In this document: positions 9,921-21,463 of the stretch, piece by piece
How the letters are laid out: the number at the start of each line of letters is the position of its first letter
Numbering within the stretch: the first letter of the stretch is position 1
Assembly: GCF_000485595.1 (NCBI RefSeq)
Contig: NW_014577080.1
Location: 900,200-933,020 of the forward strand
DNA length: 32,821 nucleotides
DNA from: Priapulus caudatus
Taxonomy: Eukaryota > Priapulida > Priapulimorpha > Priapulimorphida > Priapulidae
Direction of reading: 5' to 3'
The notes under the pieces: model-generated
Databases searched by the model: none
Seen by the model: the letters and a program-made list of their open reading frames with translations, nothing else
What the model was told of the DNA's origin: nothing
Made by a program: the position numbers and the translations under genes

Positions 9921-10545
9921 TTTGGGAGCTATACAGCACAGCTAATATTTCGCGCCGTTCGCTTGATGACTGAGCCAGTCCAGTGATTTCTCAATGCAAT
10001 CACGATTTCATGTGTAGCGAATTACTTCAACCTGAATACGACCGGCTCGAGCCACGTGGGCTAGCAGCAGATTGAAAGGAAAGTCCTGCGGCACCACTTG
10101 ACCTAATAGTTTAATTGACGGTCACCGACTGCAATTCACACCTTTGGGTCACAGACTGTAACGCACTGTTCCCACGGCTGTATATAATCGCGGCGACAGC
10201 TCCAAAGCACACAGAGACAGCTTTGCTCAGTCATGGAAGATCTCGCACCCTCCCACGCTCTCTACTGAGGCGGCTGTCCCCGCCTCTAGCGATCACATTA
10301 GGGTGTTAGCGACTCGGTAGAACTACGGCAAGATACAACAGCCAGGACAAAATCACGTGATTGCCGCTGCTGCCACTTCCTGACCGGCAAGGATACAACA
10401 GCCGGGAGCCAGCTCGGCTCAGCCAGGAAGCTCAACTGCTCGCGCACGCACGCAACGGTAAGTTCGCACGCACCATCGCACGCACATTAAGCGTCCGCAC
10501 GCCACGCAACGCACCAACGCCACGCAACCAGCACGCACGTGAACG
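9921..10545. repeat. Module E (copy 1) with a TATA element
   Basis: Counterparts are at 18046-18700 and 22606-23115. It contains a TATA sequence and two similar segments built on GGATACA(A)CAGC and GCTCAGTCA/GCTCAGCCA. It ends in a short CACGCA tract at about 10440-10530. Confidence 0.75.
10181..10233 (+). promoter_or_regulatory. TATA element and TCAGTCA motif in module E (copy 1)
   Basis: TATATAA at 10181-10187 follows CACGGCTG; TCAGTCA at 10227-10233 resembles the arthropod-type initiator. The same pair is at 18325-18331 and 18375-18381. The spacing (about 48 and 52 bases) is too long for a standard TATA-Inr pair, so the promoter call is tentative. Confidence 0.35.
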
Positions 10546-11153
10546 TCACTACAAAACAGCGCTTTCTACAGAACATGGGTCATCCATCTGTAAATGTCAC
10601 AAGCATCACGCTTGCTCTGCCAACACACCAACACATAACAAATACACGTTACTTATCTAGACGTCACCGGAAACACGCTATTAGGCTAGCCGCTATGGGT
10701 GTGCATAGTTTCCTAGTGAATTTAGACCGTCTAAAATCAGACGCGCTGGCAGCAATTGATTCCTGCGCCGGCCTTTTCGATTGGCGGCACGATCAGAAGC
10801 TGCCAGCGCGTGATACTTCGTAGTACGCCCCGTCGCGTCACCTTGCCACGAAACTGCGCGCAAATCGCGCTACGGCAGGAATCAACACCTCTCAGGCCGA
10901 CGCCCTCTCTGTAATCCGGTCTCCTATCTGGTCATGTGCTATGTCATCAGAACTCGGTCGACGCATGCACTTATACACATCAGGTAGATCATCAAGGCTG
11001 CGAACGCAAAATATTTTGGCGTAAATCTTGTTACGCAATCGACGCTTGCTAGTGCATTCAACCAACACACGCCATTTATAAATTTCGTACGCATTCGTGT
11101 ACGCAAGCGAGGCCTTTAGATGCGATTCAGCAAGCAAAATTACGTAACCTTGC
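10546..11153. repeat. Arm F (copy 1), left of array G
   Basis: Counterpart at 18701-19566; the copy-3 counterpart at about 23291-24945 is expanded and corrupted. It holds GCGTACGCAA-type words and (A)TCATCAA motifs. It stops at a 10-N gap, whereas copies 2 and 3 carry about 230-240 more bases before their G array. Confidence 0.75.
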
Positions 11154-11163
11154 NNNNNNNNNN
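11154..11163. other. Assembly gap (10 N)
   Basis: Ten Ns. Comparison with 19337-19566 and 24707-24945 indicates that the true missing sequence is at least about 230 bases. Confidence 0.98.
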
Positions 11164-11989
11164 ACGCACGCACGTGTACGTGCACACGCACGCACGCACG
11201 TGTACGTGCACACACGCACGTGTACGTGCACACGCACGCACGCACGTGTACGTGCACACACGCACGTGTACGTGCACACACACGCACGCACACGTGCACA
11301 TGCACGCACGCACGCACGTGTACGTGCACACGCACGTGTACGTGCACACGCACGTGTACGAACGCACGCACGTGTACGTGACACGCACGCACACACGCAC
11401 GCACGCACGTGTACGTACACACGCACACACGCACGCACGCACGTGTACGTACACACGCACGCACGCACGCACGTGTACGTACACACGCACACACGCACGC
11501 ACGCACGTGTACGTACACACGCACGCACGCACGTGTACGTGCACACACGCACGTGTACGTGCACACACACGCACGCACACGTGCACATGCACGCACGCAC
11601 GCACGTGTACGTGCACACGCACGCACGCACGTGTACGTGCACACACGCACGTGTACGTGCACACACACGCACGCACACGTGCACATGCACGCACGCACGC
11701 ACGTGTACGTGCACACGCACACACGCACGCACGCACGTGTACGTACACACGCACGCACGCACGTGTACGTGCACACACGCGCGTGTACGTGCACACACAC
11801 GCACGCACACGTGCACATGCACGCACGCACGCACGTGTACGTGCACACGCACGCACGCACGTGTACGTGCACACACACGCACGCACACGTGCACATGCAC
11901 GCACGCACGTACGCACGCACGTGTACGTGCACACGCACACACGCACGCACGCACGTGTACGTACACACGCACGCACGCACGTGTACGTG
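11164..11989. repeat. Array G (copy 1), regular CACGCACGTGTACGTGCACA array
   Basis: A clean array of CGCACGCACGTGTACGTG units joined by GCACACA or TACACACG. Higher-order structure is visible: the marker CACACGTGCACATGCACG recurs near 11288, 11576, 11675, 11806 and 11885. GTGTACGTACAC is a perfect palindrome. All six frames are open for hundreds of codons because the repeat lacks stops. Counterparts at 19567-20572 and 24946-25815 are irregular. Confidence 0.95.
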
Positions 11990-12812
11990 TCGCTGCTTTC
12001 ATGAGTGTTGAACGCAATCGTATGAACGAAAATGAGGACACTATCACATCCCCCAGCACTCCCGTAGACAAAGCTAGACGAGCCATATGGTTTAAATACA
12101 AGAGAGGCGTCAGTTTGGTTCCTATGGTATGTGTCGCACAGTGTGATTGGTTTATGCTAGGCACGCCCTTCAACAGCCAGCAGTCACGATGGCGTAGTGG
12201 ATTTACACTAGAATTCATCAACATTTGCGTACGCAGGTGCTACGCTGCGTTGATGAATCGCACCTACGAGTTTTGCGTACGTACTTCGTAGAAACTCGGT
12301 GTACGCAATACACTTTACGCAACGTTGATGAATCCGGCCCCTGCGTAGTGGCCCCTGCGTAGTGGCCGCCCAGGCAGCACGGCACTGCCGTGGCACTATT
12401 TTGAGAAAAAAATTGTGCAGGGAACAACATATACCAAGGAGATGAAACCCCGGGGGGGGCATCACCCCACATTATGGTAGGTATGTGCCACTGCGAAGTC
12501 AAAAATGGGGGGGGGGGACTCTGGAACTAACTCAAACCTTAAAATGGGGGTCTCTGGAACTAATGTTTGTTGAATGTGGTATGCTCTGGAACCGGCTATG
12601 TTCGAAAATGGGAGTCTCCGGAACTAGGATTTCGTTGAAATTCAATGCTATGAAACTGGACACGTTTAAAAAGAGGGGGACTCCGGAACTGTGGGGAGAA
12701 CAGTGATTTGCTTTAAAATTTATGCTGTGTAAACACGAATGAGCGTTCATGTAGAAATGATGAAGTAGATCCAAACTTGTGTGAAAAACTGTACAAACTT
12801 TAATATCTTACA
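11990..12812. repeat. Arm H (copy 1), right of array G
   Basis: Counterparts at 20573-21438 and about 26015-26784. TTGATGAATC occurs at 12250-12259 and 12325-12334, inverted relative to GATTCATCAA in arm F. A 6-base inverted repeat AGGTGC/GCACCT surrounds the first. At 12490-12690 the phrase AAAATGGG followed by a form of GGACTCTGGAACT recurs about four times at 50-80 base spacing. Confidence 0.8.
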
Positions 12813-13050
12813 TACATCATATCTCCTTACACACAGACAAAGACCGCCGCACACGCACGGTCGCGCGTGCGCGTACTCTCGCGACCAGAACCAGAATCCT
12901 CGACTCCTATATCTCTGTCCTATATATTACCCGCCAACCCCCTATACATCTTGAGCGCACATGTCACCCGTTCTCCCAGACCGCGTCCTACCCCCATTTC
13001 ACAATGACCCTCTAATCTGTCTAACCTAACCACGTTTACCATTCTCAAAT
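12813..13050. repeat. Module I (copy 1)
   Basis: Near-identical to 26785-27003 in its right two thirds, from ATATATTACCCGC to CACGTTTACCATTCTC. Here it runs into module A of the next copy, while at 27003 it runs into unrelated sequence, which marks it as the right end of the unit. Confidence 0.85.
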
Positions 13051-14414
13051 TGAGCTGCCTTGGCGGAGGTCTGCTCTCTCCGAGTCCCGTTCTGCACACA
13101 CATTAACTATATCCAATCCTGATTCCTAGACCCTAGTCACTATCTTGGTAGCGTTGAAGTGTGCCATCGACAGACAAAATACATGATACATATGTGACGT
13201 GTGTATCATGATTTTACATTGACAGTCATTGCTTCGGGCTCAAGATAGTCACGGACACCTGACTAATTAATTTTCCAGGGCACAATTTACTATATTTGAC
13301 AGATACCAGCAATTGATGTGCAACTTGTATTTCAGCTCTATATATTCGTTCCGCCACAAGGCCAATTAGGGTATATGTAATTGTATGTCTGTGACCAACT
13401 GACCATTGATTGAAATACTGGCGTTGGAGATTAAAGACGTGATACATAATTTGCGGTCTGTGGTACAGCAATTCGTTTCCTAACAATCAAAACAAAATTA
13501 TTTTATGATGTCTACAGGTTATCCACAAACGTTCACAAACGCTATGTGTGGAAATCTTTAGATTGCGATGCGCATTCTTACAGCTTATCAATAACAAAGT
13601 AATCGATATGCTCACACAACTTTTCCATTTGAAGAAAGTGTTCTAGACTAATCTAAATATGGTACTTTCAACTTTCAAGTAACTGTTAACCTAACCACAA
13701 GTTTACAATTTCACCAAGAGTCAGAGATGATCAGAAACGCCCAAACATGTACGCTTACAAATCCTGTAAAACCGGTCCTGCACAATCTTATCAGACTCTA
13801 GCACCCCAACCCACCCTGATAAACCAGCCAGCAAACCCTGTAAAACCGGACCGATCGGTAGACTGCACTGCACGATGTTAAGAATGCGCAACATTTTTTA
13901 TAATTTTTATATTTATGACTATTTTTTATTATGCAATTTAGTAACTATTTTATAACTCAGATTGAACCGTTACAGGTAACGACATATACTAATGATAGAC
14001 CTTAGTCATTGTTTATTCTATAAAGATTTCCAACAAATTTATTGTTGTTATTACAAATCAATGTTTACATATTTATTATACATGTTTAAGAAATTGCATG
14101 TAGTAATTATGTAATATATCTTGTTCTTGATCAAGATGTGATAATTCCATAATATATTTACAAGAAAGAATACAAATGTACTGACACAGTGGTGGGAAAT
14201 AATTACTCATCGATTTTTGTGTGTGTGCCAGCACTGTAAAGTGAGTGCTGACATTGTTCACGGAGTGCTGAGTTTCACGAATTCACGGAATTTTCACGGA
14301 TTATTCGGTGAGTTTCACGGTTTGGGTCGTCTAGGAACACTCCCCGGGTATAGGAAATCGCCCTCTGAAAATTGCATCCAGATCGCTTGGGCGGTTTGGC
14401 CGGCCATAGGGTAC
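13051..14414. repeat. Composite repeat, copy 2 left part (modules A and B)
   Basis: Directly follows module I of copy 1, giving a head-to-tail junction. It aligns to 7389-8716 throughout with many one-base indels. After GGGTAC it switches into the CCAAT array and not into module C. Confidence 0.85.
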
Positions 14415-15667
14415 CAGTCCGACCAATCAGGGGCCTGCTTAGCAGCGACAAATCAGGGGCCCTCGTAGCAGCTGACAATCCTGGCCTCGTAGCCAGCCGA
14501 CCAATCCTGGGGTGTCGGTAGCAGCGACCAATCATGGACTCCAATTAGGGCGCTTGTTAAGCAGCGCACAATCAGGGGCACCTTCGTAGCAAGCCAACCA
14601 ATCAGGGGCTTCCTAGCCAGCGACAATCAGGGGCATTGAGTCAGCTGACAATTCAGGGCGTCCTAGGCAGCCGATCCAATCATGGACCTCCTAGCACTGA
14701 CAATCAGGCGGCTCTCTTGCAGCCAACCAATCAGGGGCCTGCGCTAGCAGCCGACCAATTCTGGCCGTCAGTAGCAGCTGCACCAATCAGGGCCTCGTAA
14801 CGCAGTCCGAACCAATCTTGGCTCTGTAGCCTAGCCGACCAATCCTGGGGTGTCCTAGCGCGCCGACCAATCATGGACCTCAATCAGTGGGCATTTAGCA
14901 GCGACCAATCAGGGGCGTCAGCAGCCGACCATATCAGGGCGACTCCTAGCCACCTGGCCAATCAGCGGGTCCTCGTAGTAGCCAAACCTAATCAGCGGCG
15001 CCTATCTTAGCCAGGCGCACCAATCAGGGGCCTCGTAGCAGCTGGACCAATCAGGGGCCTCGTAGCAGCCGACCAATCAGGGCGTCTCGTAGCAGCCGAC
15101 CAATCCTGGCGCCTCTAGCAGCCGACAAATTCAGCGGGCCTCCGTAGCACGACCAATCAGGGGCCTTACTTAGCAGCCGGACCAATCAGGGCCCTCGTAA
15201 CAGCCGACCAATCAGGGGCCTGTAGCCAGGCCGACCATCAGGCGCCTTGTAGCAGCTGTACAATCAGCTGCGGCCTCGTGTGCTGCCGACAATCAGGGGC
15301 CTCGTAGCATTCCGACCAATCAGGCGGCCTCGTAGCAGCCGACCAAGCATGGGGCCTCGTAGCAGCCGACCAATCCTGCGGCCCGTAGCAGGCCGACAAA
15401 TCAGGAGCCTCCTAGCAGCGACCAATCAGGGGCCTCTTAGCAGGACCAATCAGGGGCCTCGTAGCCGGCTAGCGACCAATCAGGGCCTCGTAGCAGCCGA
15501 CCAATCTCAGTGCGCCTTGTAGCAGTCTGACCAATCAGGGCGCCTCGTAGGCTGCGACTCAATCAGGGCCTTCGTAGCATCGACCAATCTAGGGCCTTCG
15601 CAGTAGTAGCAGCCGACAAGCAGCAGGGCCTTGTAGCAGCGGACAATCTATCAGCCTCCTAGCAATC
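14415..15667. repeat. 26-base CCAAT-box minisatellite, about 48 units
   Basis: The unit reads GACCAATCAGGGG then CCTCGTAGCAGCC. Nearly every unit keeps CCAAT or a one-base variant, the core of NF-Y sites. Units vary by single insertions and deletions. The array exists only in this copy, immediately after the GGGTAC end of module B. The open frame at 15280-15522 is a translation of the repeat. Confidence 0.95.
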
Positions 15668-16582
15668 ACGCGGTTCAATCAACCATCTCAGATCTTTTTA
15701 ACAATCATTTGTTCAGTGAATTGAATCTTTTAACATTCACTGAATCACTTATTACACTTATATTATACTAGGCTGCGGGTACCGCTGCAGCTGACGGTAA
15801 ATTTGTTGTGCTTACTAATTCATACTACTAATAATGAGGACACAAAATAAGGAACATTGGGTAAAAATTCGACAATATACATTGCACACATATGAATATT
15901 TACAAATCAGTCTAATACGCATATATACAGCATGCCGGGAAAATCTGTTATGTATGACATTTTCATTCATGACTAGCACAATCCAACTTTAGAACCTCCT
16001 GAGACATAATCAGTAATATGGTGGTAAATGACAAAAAAGCTTATATATAAACAGCTATGTACGAATATGGCAGTTGCAACTTTTCATTTCAAAGTCTCTT
16101 GATAAACAATGCTTTTTCGTCTTATTCTCTGCGTGCAAAATATATAAGAGCATTTCCTTGGGCGCCTCTCCAACTTTGAGCTCCCACGTACAGCTATCCA
16201 TTGGTCAGAATTCGCTACCATGAATAAAAGAAATTCCATTATAGTATAGTCAGAGACAGGCCCAACGAGTCCTGTGTGCACTGAATATGTTGTCTAAGTG
16301 AATCGCTTGGCGCGAAACCATGCAGCATTGAAATTAAGAAATTTTTCTACCTGAATCAGCAAAATGCATAGCTTTTCGAATCGGTACAATGCATTCTGCA
16401 GATAGTAACTTAATAGCCAGAGTAGATTCTTGATATCTCAACTCAACCTCTCTACTCAGTGAGTAGCTACCTCTCAACTAGCGTTGCTTGCTCTGTTTTA
16501 GTTATTGTTTCGCCGCTTTCTTTTTTTTTTTTTTTTTTTTTTTTTGTTTTTTACAAATACCAGCAGCTGCATGCAGGTGCAC
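15668..16582. other. AT-rich segment between CCAAT array and second module B
   Basis: No counterpart elsewhere in the window and no recognised gene. It ends with a run of 25 T at 16521-16545, shortly before module B resumes; read on the minus strand this is a poly(A) tract, which could mark a retroposed sequence or a slippage-prone junction. Confidence 0.55.
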
Positions 16583-18324
16583 GGAAATAAATAGCTCATC
16601 GATTTTTGTTGTGTGTGGGCAGCACACTGTACCAGTGCAGTGCTGACATTGCTTCACGGTCAGTGTTGAGTTCACGAATTCACCCGGAATTTTCACGGAT
16701 TATTCGGTGAAGTTTCACGGTTTGGGTCGTCTAGGAACACTCCCCGGGATATAGGAAATCGCCCTCTGAAATTGCCATCCAGCATCGCTTGGTGCGCGTT
16801 TGGCCGGCCATAGGGTACGATACATACATACATACATACATACGAACTCAAATATAGATTAGATTATATATATTATATATTATATTATATTTTATATATT
16901 ATTATATTCTTCTTCCTTTTATAATCATTATTAAACTTATCATTACCACTACCTTACCTAACACTTACCTTACCTACCTTACTTGGCTTCACACAATTAC
17001 CTAACGTTTTTTCCTACTTATATAACCGGAGTAGGGCTCACGAAAAACTATAATAAAACTGAAATAACCCTAATTACCTCAATGACCACGCCCAACCACA
17101 TGCCACTCACGCATGTTTACTCGGTTGTACGATGGCCCCGCAAATCCCATTGGTTGCCATTACAAATCACGCTGCTCAAACTCGCTCAATGAGCCCAGTG
17201 TATTCAAGGCACATCCATAACACAAAACCCCAATGCCTCGATAGCTGAACGCCAATAGACAGAGACGACAACTGCTGAAATGTCGTTGCGTGTTGGATCG
17301 AATTTACCCGTCGTGGTTTTTCTTTAATTATTTTCTTTGTTTTCTGTATTTTTCTTTTATCCATTATTACGGTTCAGGTAGCAGCGCAGATGCCCGTGAT
17401 ATTGTTCGATACAAGCGCTTACGCACGCACGTGTACGTACGCCACGCACGCACGCACGTTGTACGTGCACACACACACTCATGCACGCCACGCATGCCAC
17501 GCACGTGTACGTTCGCACGCACGCCACGCACGCCACGCACGCACGCACTGCACGCACGTCTACGGCTCATCATGCATGCACGCACGCACGCACGTGTACT
17601 ACACACACACGAACGGGTTACGCACGCATACATGCACACACGTGTCACCTGCCGACGCCACGCGACGCACATGCACGCCACAAAACGTGTACCTTCACAC
17701 GCGCGCACGCCACGCACGTGTACGCTGCAACAACACACGCGCACGCCACGCACGCATGCACTGCACCGCGCACGTGTAAGTTCACACTTCACGCACAACG
17801 CACATGTACGTACGCACGCTCGGCACGCACGTGTACGTGCCATCACGCACGCACCACACTATGCACGCCACGGTGTACGTGCGCACGCAACGTATACATG
17901 CACATGCACACGAGCGCACGGACGCCACGCACGCACGCCACGTGTACTGTGCACACTACACGGACGCACGCAACGCCACGATGTACGTGCCACGCACACG
18001 GACGCACGCACTGCACGTGTACGTGCCACACGTACGCACACACTCATGGGATTGGCAGCTATACAGGCACAGCTGTATATTTCGCCCGTTTTCGCTATTG
18101 ACGGAGCGTTCTCAGCTGATTCTCATGCAATAGCGATGTTTCATGCTGTAGCGAATTACTTCAACCTTGAAGACGTACGGCTTCGTAGCCACGTGGCGCT
18201 AGCAGCAGATTGGAAAGGAAAGCCTTGCTGCCACCACCCTTGACCTATAGTTTAATTGGATCTGTCACCTGCCAGGTCACACGTGGGGTCACATGATCTG
18301 TAACCACGCTGGTGTCCACGGCTG

Positions 18325-18381
18325 TATATAAGCTGCGGCGTCCAGCTCCAAAAGCTACACAGAGCCAGCTTGGCTCAGTCA
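18325..18381 (+). promoter_or_regulatory. TATA element and TCAGTCA motif in module E (copy 2)
   Basis: TATATAA at 18325-18331 and TCAGTCA at 18375-18381, as in copy 1. In copy 3 the TATA equivalent near 22875 reads TGTATAGTGC. Conservation in two copies supports a function in the ancestral repeat; the function itself is inferred. Confidence 0.35.
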
Positions 18382-18810
18382 GGGTAAGCTCGCACCCTCC
18401 CACTGCTCTCTAGCTGATTGCGGCTTGTCGCCCTGCTAGCTGACCTGTAGCGTGTACGGAGACTCGTCGGAAGTCTACGCAAGGATACACAGCTCAGGAC
18501 GATGATCACGCCGCTTGCTGCCCCTCTTCTGACGCAAGGATACACAGCGCGGAGCCAGCTCGGCTCAGTCAGAAGCTCGCTGCCTCGCGCACGCTACGCA
18601 CGTGTAAGTTCGCACGCACGCATGCACGCACAATGTACGTCCGCACCGCACGCACGCACGCACGCACGCACGCCCAGCACGCACGTGTACGTGCACTACA
18701 TAAACAGCGCCTTTCTATCAGAACATGTGGTCATTCATCTGTAAATGTCAAGCCGCACGCTTTGCTTCTGCCAACCACAACACATTAACAAATACACGTT
18801 ACCTGATCTA

Positions 18811-18823
18811 TGACGTCACGTGA
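18811..18823. promoter_or_regulatory. CRE-like palindrome overlapping an E-box
   Basis: TGACGTCACGTGA combines the full CRE palindrome TGACGTCA with CACGTG. In copy 1 the same place reads AGACGTCACCGG, so the full site is not conserved. Binding is not shown. Confidence 0.3.
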
Positions 18824-19566
18824 AACATCCGCCTATTAGGCTTGCGCTATGTGTGTGCATATGTTGCTAGTGAATTAGACCCGCTAAAATTCGAGACTGT
18901 TCGCTGCAGCAAATTGATCCGTGCGCCGGCCTTTCGATTTGCTCGCGCACGAATCAGAAGCTGCCAGCGTCGTGATACTTTCGTAGGACGCTTCCCGCGG
19001 TCGCGCGCCACCTTGCCGCGGAAAACTGCGCGCAAATTCGCCGCTTAGCGGCAGGATCAACACCTCTCAGCGACGCCTCTCTGGTATCCGCGTCTCTCAT
19101 CTGGTCTTGTGCGTAGGCATGCAGACTCGGCGACGCATGCACTGTATACACATCAGGCGGTGATTCATCAAGCTGCGAACCGCAAAATATTTTGCGTAAA
19201 TCTTGTGTACGCAATCGACGTTGCTTAGTTGCGATTCACCAACAACAGCCATTTAGTAAATTTCGTACGATTTCGCTGTACGCAAGCGAGGCCGTTTAGC
19301 GTGCCTTAAATTCATCAAGCTAAAATTTACGTAAACCTTTGGCGCTAACTTTACACGAGCTGACGAGGTGCCGTAAACACTCGAAATTTCCGCAGATGTT
19401 TTTCAGCATACGCAAGCATGCATTATTTTATGAGAAAACATTATAAAATTACTACTCAACTAAAAATAAAATAATAATTACCATACTACGCCGACAGGCG
19501 CCGCCTTTACGCCCTTCTTTTGTCATAGCTTGCATTGTTTCGTTATAAGCGAGTTCGTAGTTAGCC

Positions 19567-20572
19567 GTGTACGCTGCACACGCACGCACGTGTACGTCAC
19601 ACGCACGCACTTGTACGTCACACGCACGCACGTGTACGTGCACCACGCACGCACGTGTACGTGCCCACACGCCACGCACGCACACGCTGCCACAAGCACG
19701 CACCCACGTGTTACGCTACCACGCGCGCCCGTGTACTACACACGCTACGCACCACTGTACGTGCACACGCACGCACGCCACGCACGTGTACGTGCCACAC
19801 GCACGCACGCACGCACGTGTACGTGCCCCACAGCACTGCACTGCACACGTGCACATGCACACACGTACGCACGCACGTGTACGTGCACACGCACGCACGC
19901 ACTGTGTACGTACACACGCACGCCACGAACGTTACGTGACACACCCGCCACACACGAACGCACGCACGTGTACGTGGCACTACGCACGCACGCACGTGTA
20001 CGTGCACCACACACGCACGCCACACGTGCATAAGCACGCACGCACGCCCGTGTACGTACACACGCACGCACGCACGTGTACGTGCCACACGCCACGTACG
20101 TGTACGTGCACACACACGCACGCACGTGCACATGCACGCACGCACGCGCGCCCGTGTATGTACAAACGCCACGCACGCACGCCACATGTTTACGCTGACA
20201 CGCGCACGCACGCACACGTGCACACGTGTACGTGCACACACACGCACGCACACGTGCACACGCACGCACCGCCACGCACGTGTACGTGCACACGCACGCA
20301 CGCACGTGTACGTACACACGCACGTACGTGCACACGCCCACGCCACGCCGCCCGTGTACGTACACACGCACGCACGCACGTGTACGTGACACGAACGCAC
20401 ACACGCACGCACCGCACGTGTACGTTACACACGCACGCACGTACGTTGTACGTGCACACACGCCACGTGTACGTGCACACACACGCCACGCACACGCTGC
20501 ACCATGCACCACGCACGCTACGCACGCACTGTACGGCACACGCACACCACGCACGCACGCACGTGTACGTGT
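19567..20572. repeat. Array G (copy 2)
   Basis: The same repeat as 11164-11989 but longer and irregular: many units have one missing or extra base (for example CACGCCACG, GTTACG, CACCGCACG). Six-frame openness persists in pieces. None of the His/Thr or Cys/Val frames is a gene. Confidence 0.92.
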
Positions 20573-21438
20573 CCGCTGCTTTCATGAGTTGTGAACGCAA
20601 TCGCTATGAACGAAAATGAGGACACTATCACATCCCCCATAGCACTCCGTAGGACAAAAGCTCAGCACGCAGCCATATGGCTTTAAATACCAAAGAGAGC
20701 GTCAGTTTGTGTTCCATGCGTAGAGTCGCACAGATGCTGATGTCGTTTATGCTAGGCACGCCCTTCCAACCAGCAGCAGCTCACGATGGGCGTAATGGAT
20801 TTACACTTAGAATTCCATTCAACGATTTCGTACGCAGCCGCTGCCTACGCTCCTTTGAGATCGCCACCTACGGTTTTGCCGTTAACCTTACTTCGTAGAA
20901 ACTCGGTGTACGCAAACACTTTACGCAACGTTGATGAATCCGCCCCTGCCTATGCGCCCCTGTTGGCGTTAGTGCGCGCAGCTCGCCGCACTGTCTCGGC
21001 ACTATTTTTTGATGCAAAAAAATTGTGCAGGAACAACATATACACAGAAGAATGAAACCCGGGGGGTGCACTCCACCCCTACATTATCATGGTACGTATG
21101 TGCCATCTGCGAAGTCAACAAATGGCAAGGGGGGACTCTGGAACTATAACTCCAGACTGAAAATGGGGTCTCGAAACTAATGTTTGTTGAAGTTGTATGC
21201 TCTGGCAAACCGCGCTATGTTCGAAAATGGGAGTCTTCGCGAACTAGGCATGTCGTTGGAATTCAATCCCTATGAAACTGGACACGTTTAAAAAAGCGGG
21301 GACTCCAGGACTGTGGGTCGAGAACAGTGATTGTTAATATTTAATTGCTATTAAACACGAATGAGGCTTCATGTAGAAATGATGAAGTAGATGCCAAACT
21401 TGTGCTGCAAAAACTGTACAACTTTTAAATATCTTACA

Positions 21439-21463
21439 NNNNNNNNNNNNNNNNNNNNNNNNN
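21439..21463. other. Assembly gap (25 N)
   Basis: Twenty-five Ns. The left side ends in module H, the right side resumes inside module C, so modules I, A and B are absent here or were skipped. Confidence 0.98.

Larger units (their letters stand above)
7389..13050. repeat. Composite ~5.6-kb repeat, copy 1 (modules A to I)
   Basis: This is the most complete copy of a large repeat whose modules reappear in the same order at 13051-14414, 16583-21438 and 21464-27003. Order: A, B, C, array D, TATA module E, arm F, array G, arm H, module I. Copies align over long stretches and differ mainly by single-base indels and by array length. No transposase, reverse transcriptase or other domain is recognisable in any copy, so it is either a non-autonomous element family or a complex satellite. 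Edges are set by where the copies stop matching. Confidence 0.8.
16583..21438. repeat. Composite repeat, copy 2 right part (modules B to H)
   Basis: Module boundaries by comparison with copy 1: B 16583-16818, C 16819-17420, D 17421-18045, E 18046-18700, F 18701-19566, G 19567-20572, H 20573-21438. It is uninterrupted in sequence but shows frequent one-base indels against copy 1, especially in the arrays. It ends at the 25-N gap just where module I would begin. Confidence 0.8.

Noticed and set aside
11120-12291. Very long open frames (200-365 codons) on both strands with HARTCT or ACVRVHVH patterns
   Set aside because: They are translations of the stop-free CACGCACGTGTACGTG array in all six frames; the same happens at 9298-9945, 17290-18243 and 19567-20619.
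14415-15667. CRISPR-like array of short repeats
   Set aside because: Units are contiguous 26-base tandem repeats without unique spacers, in eukaryotic DNA.
15671-15685. GGTTCAATC resembling a tRNA B box
   Set aside because: No A box or acceptor-stem pairing at the right distance.
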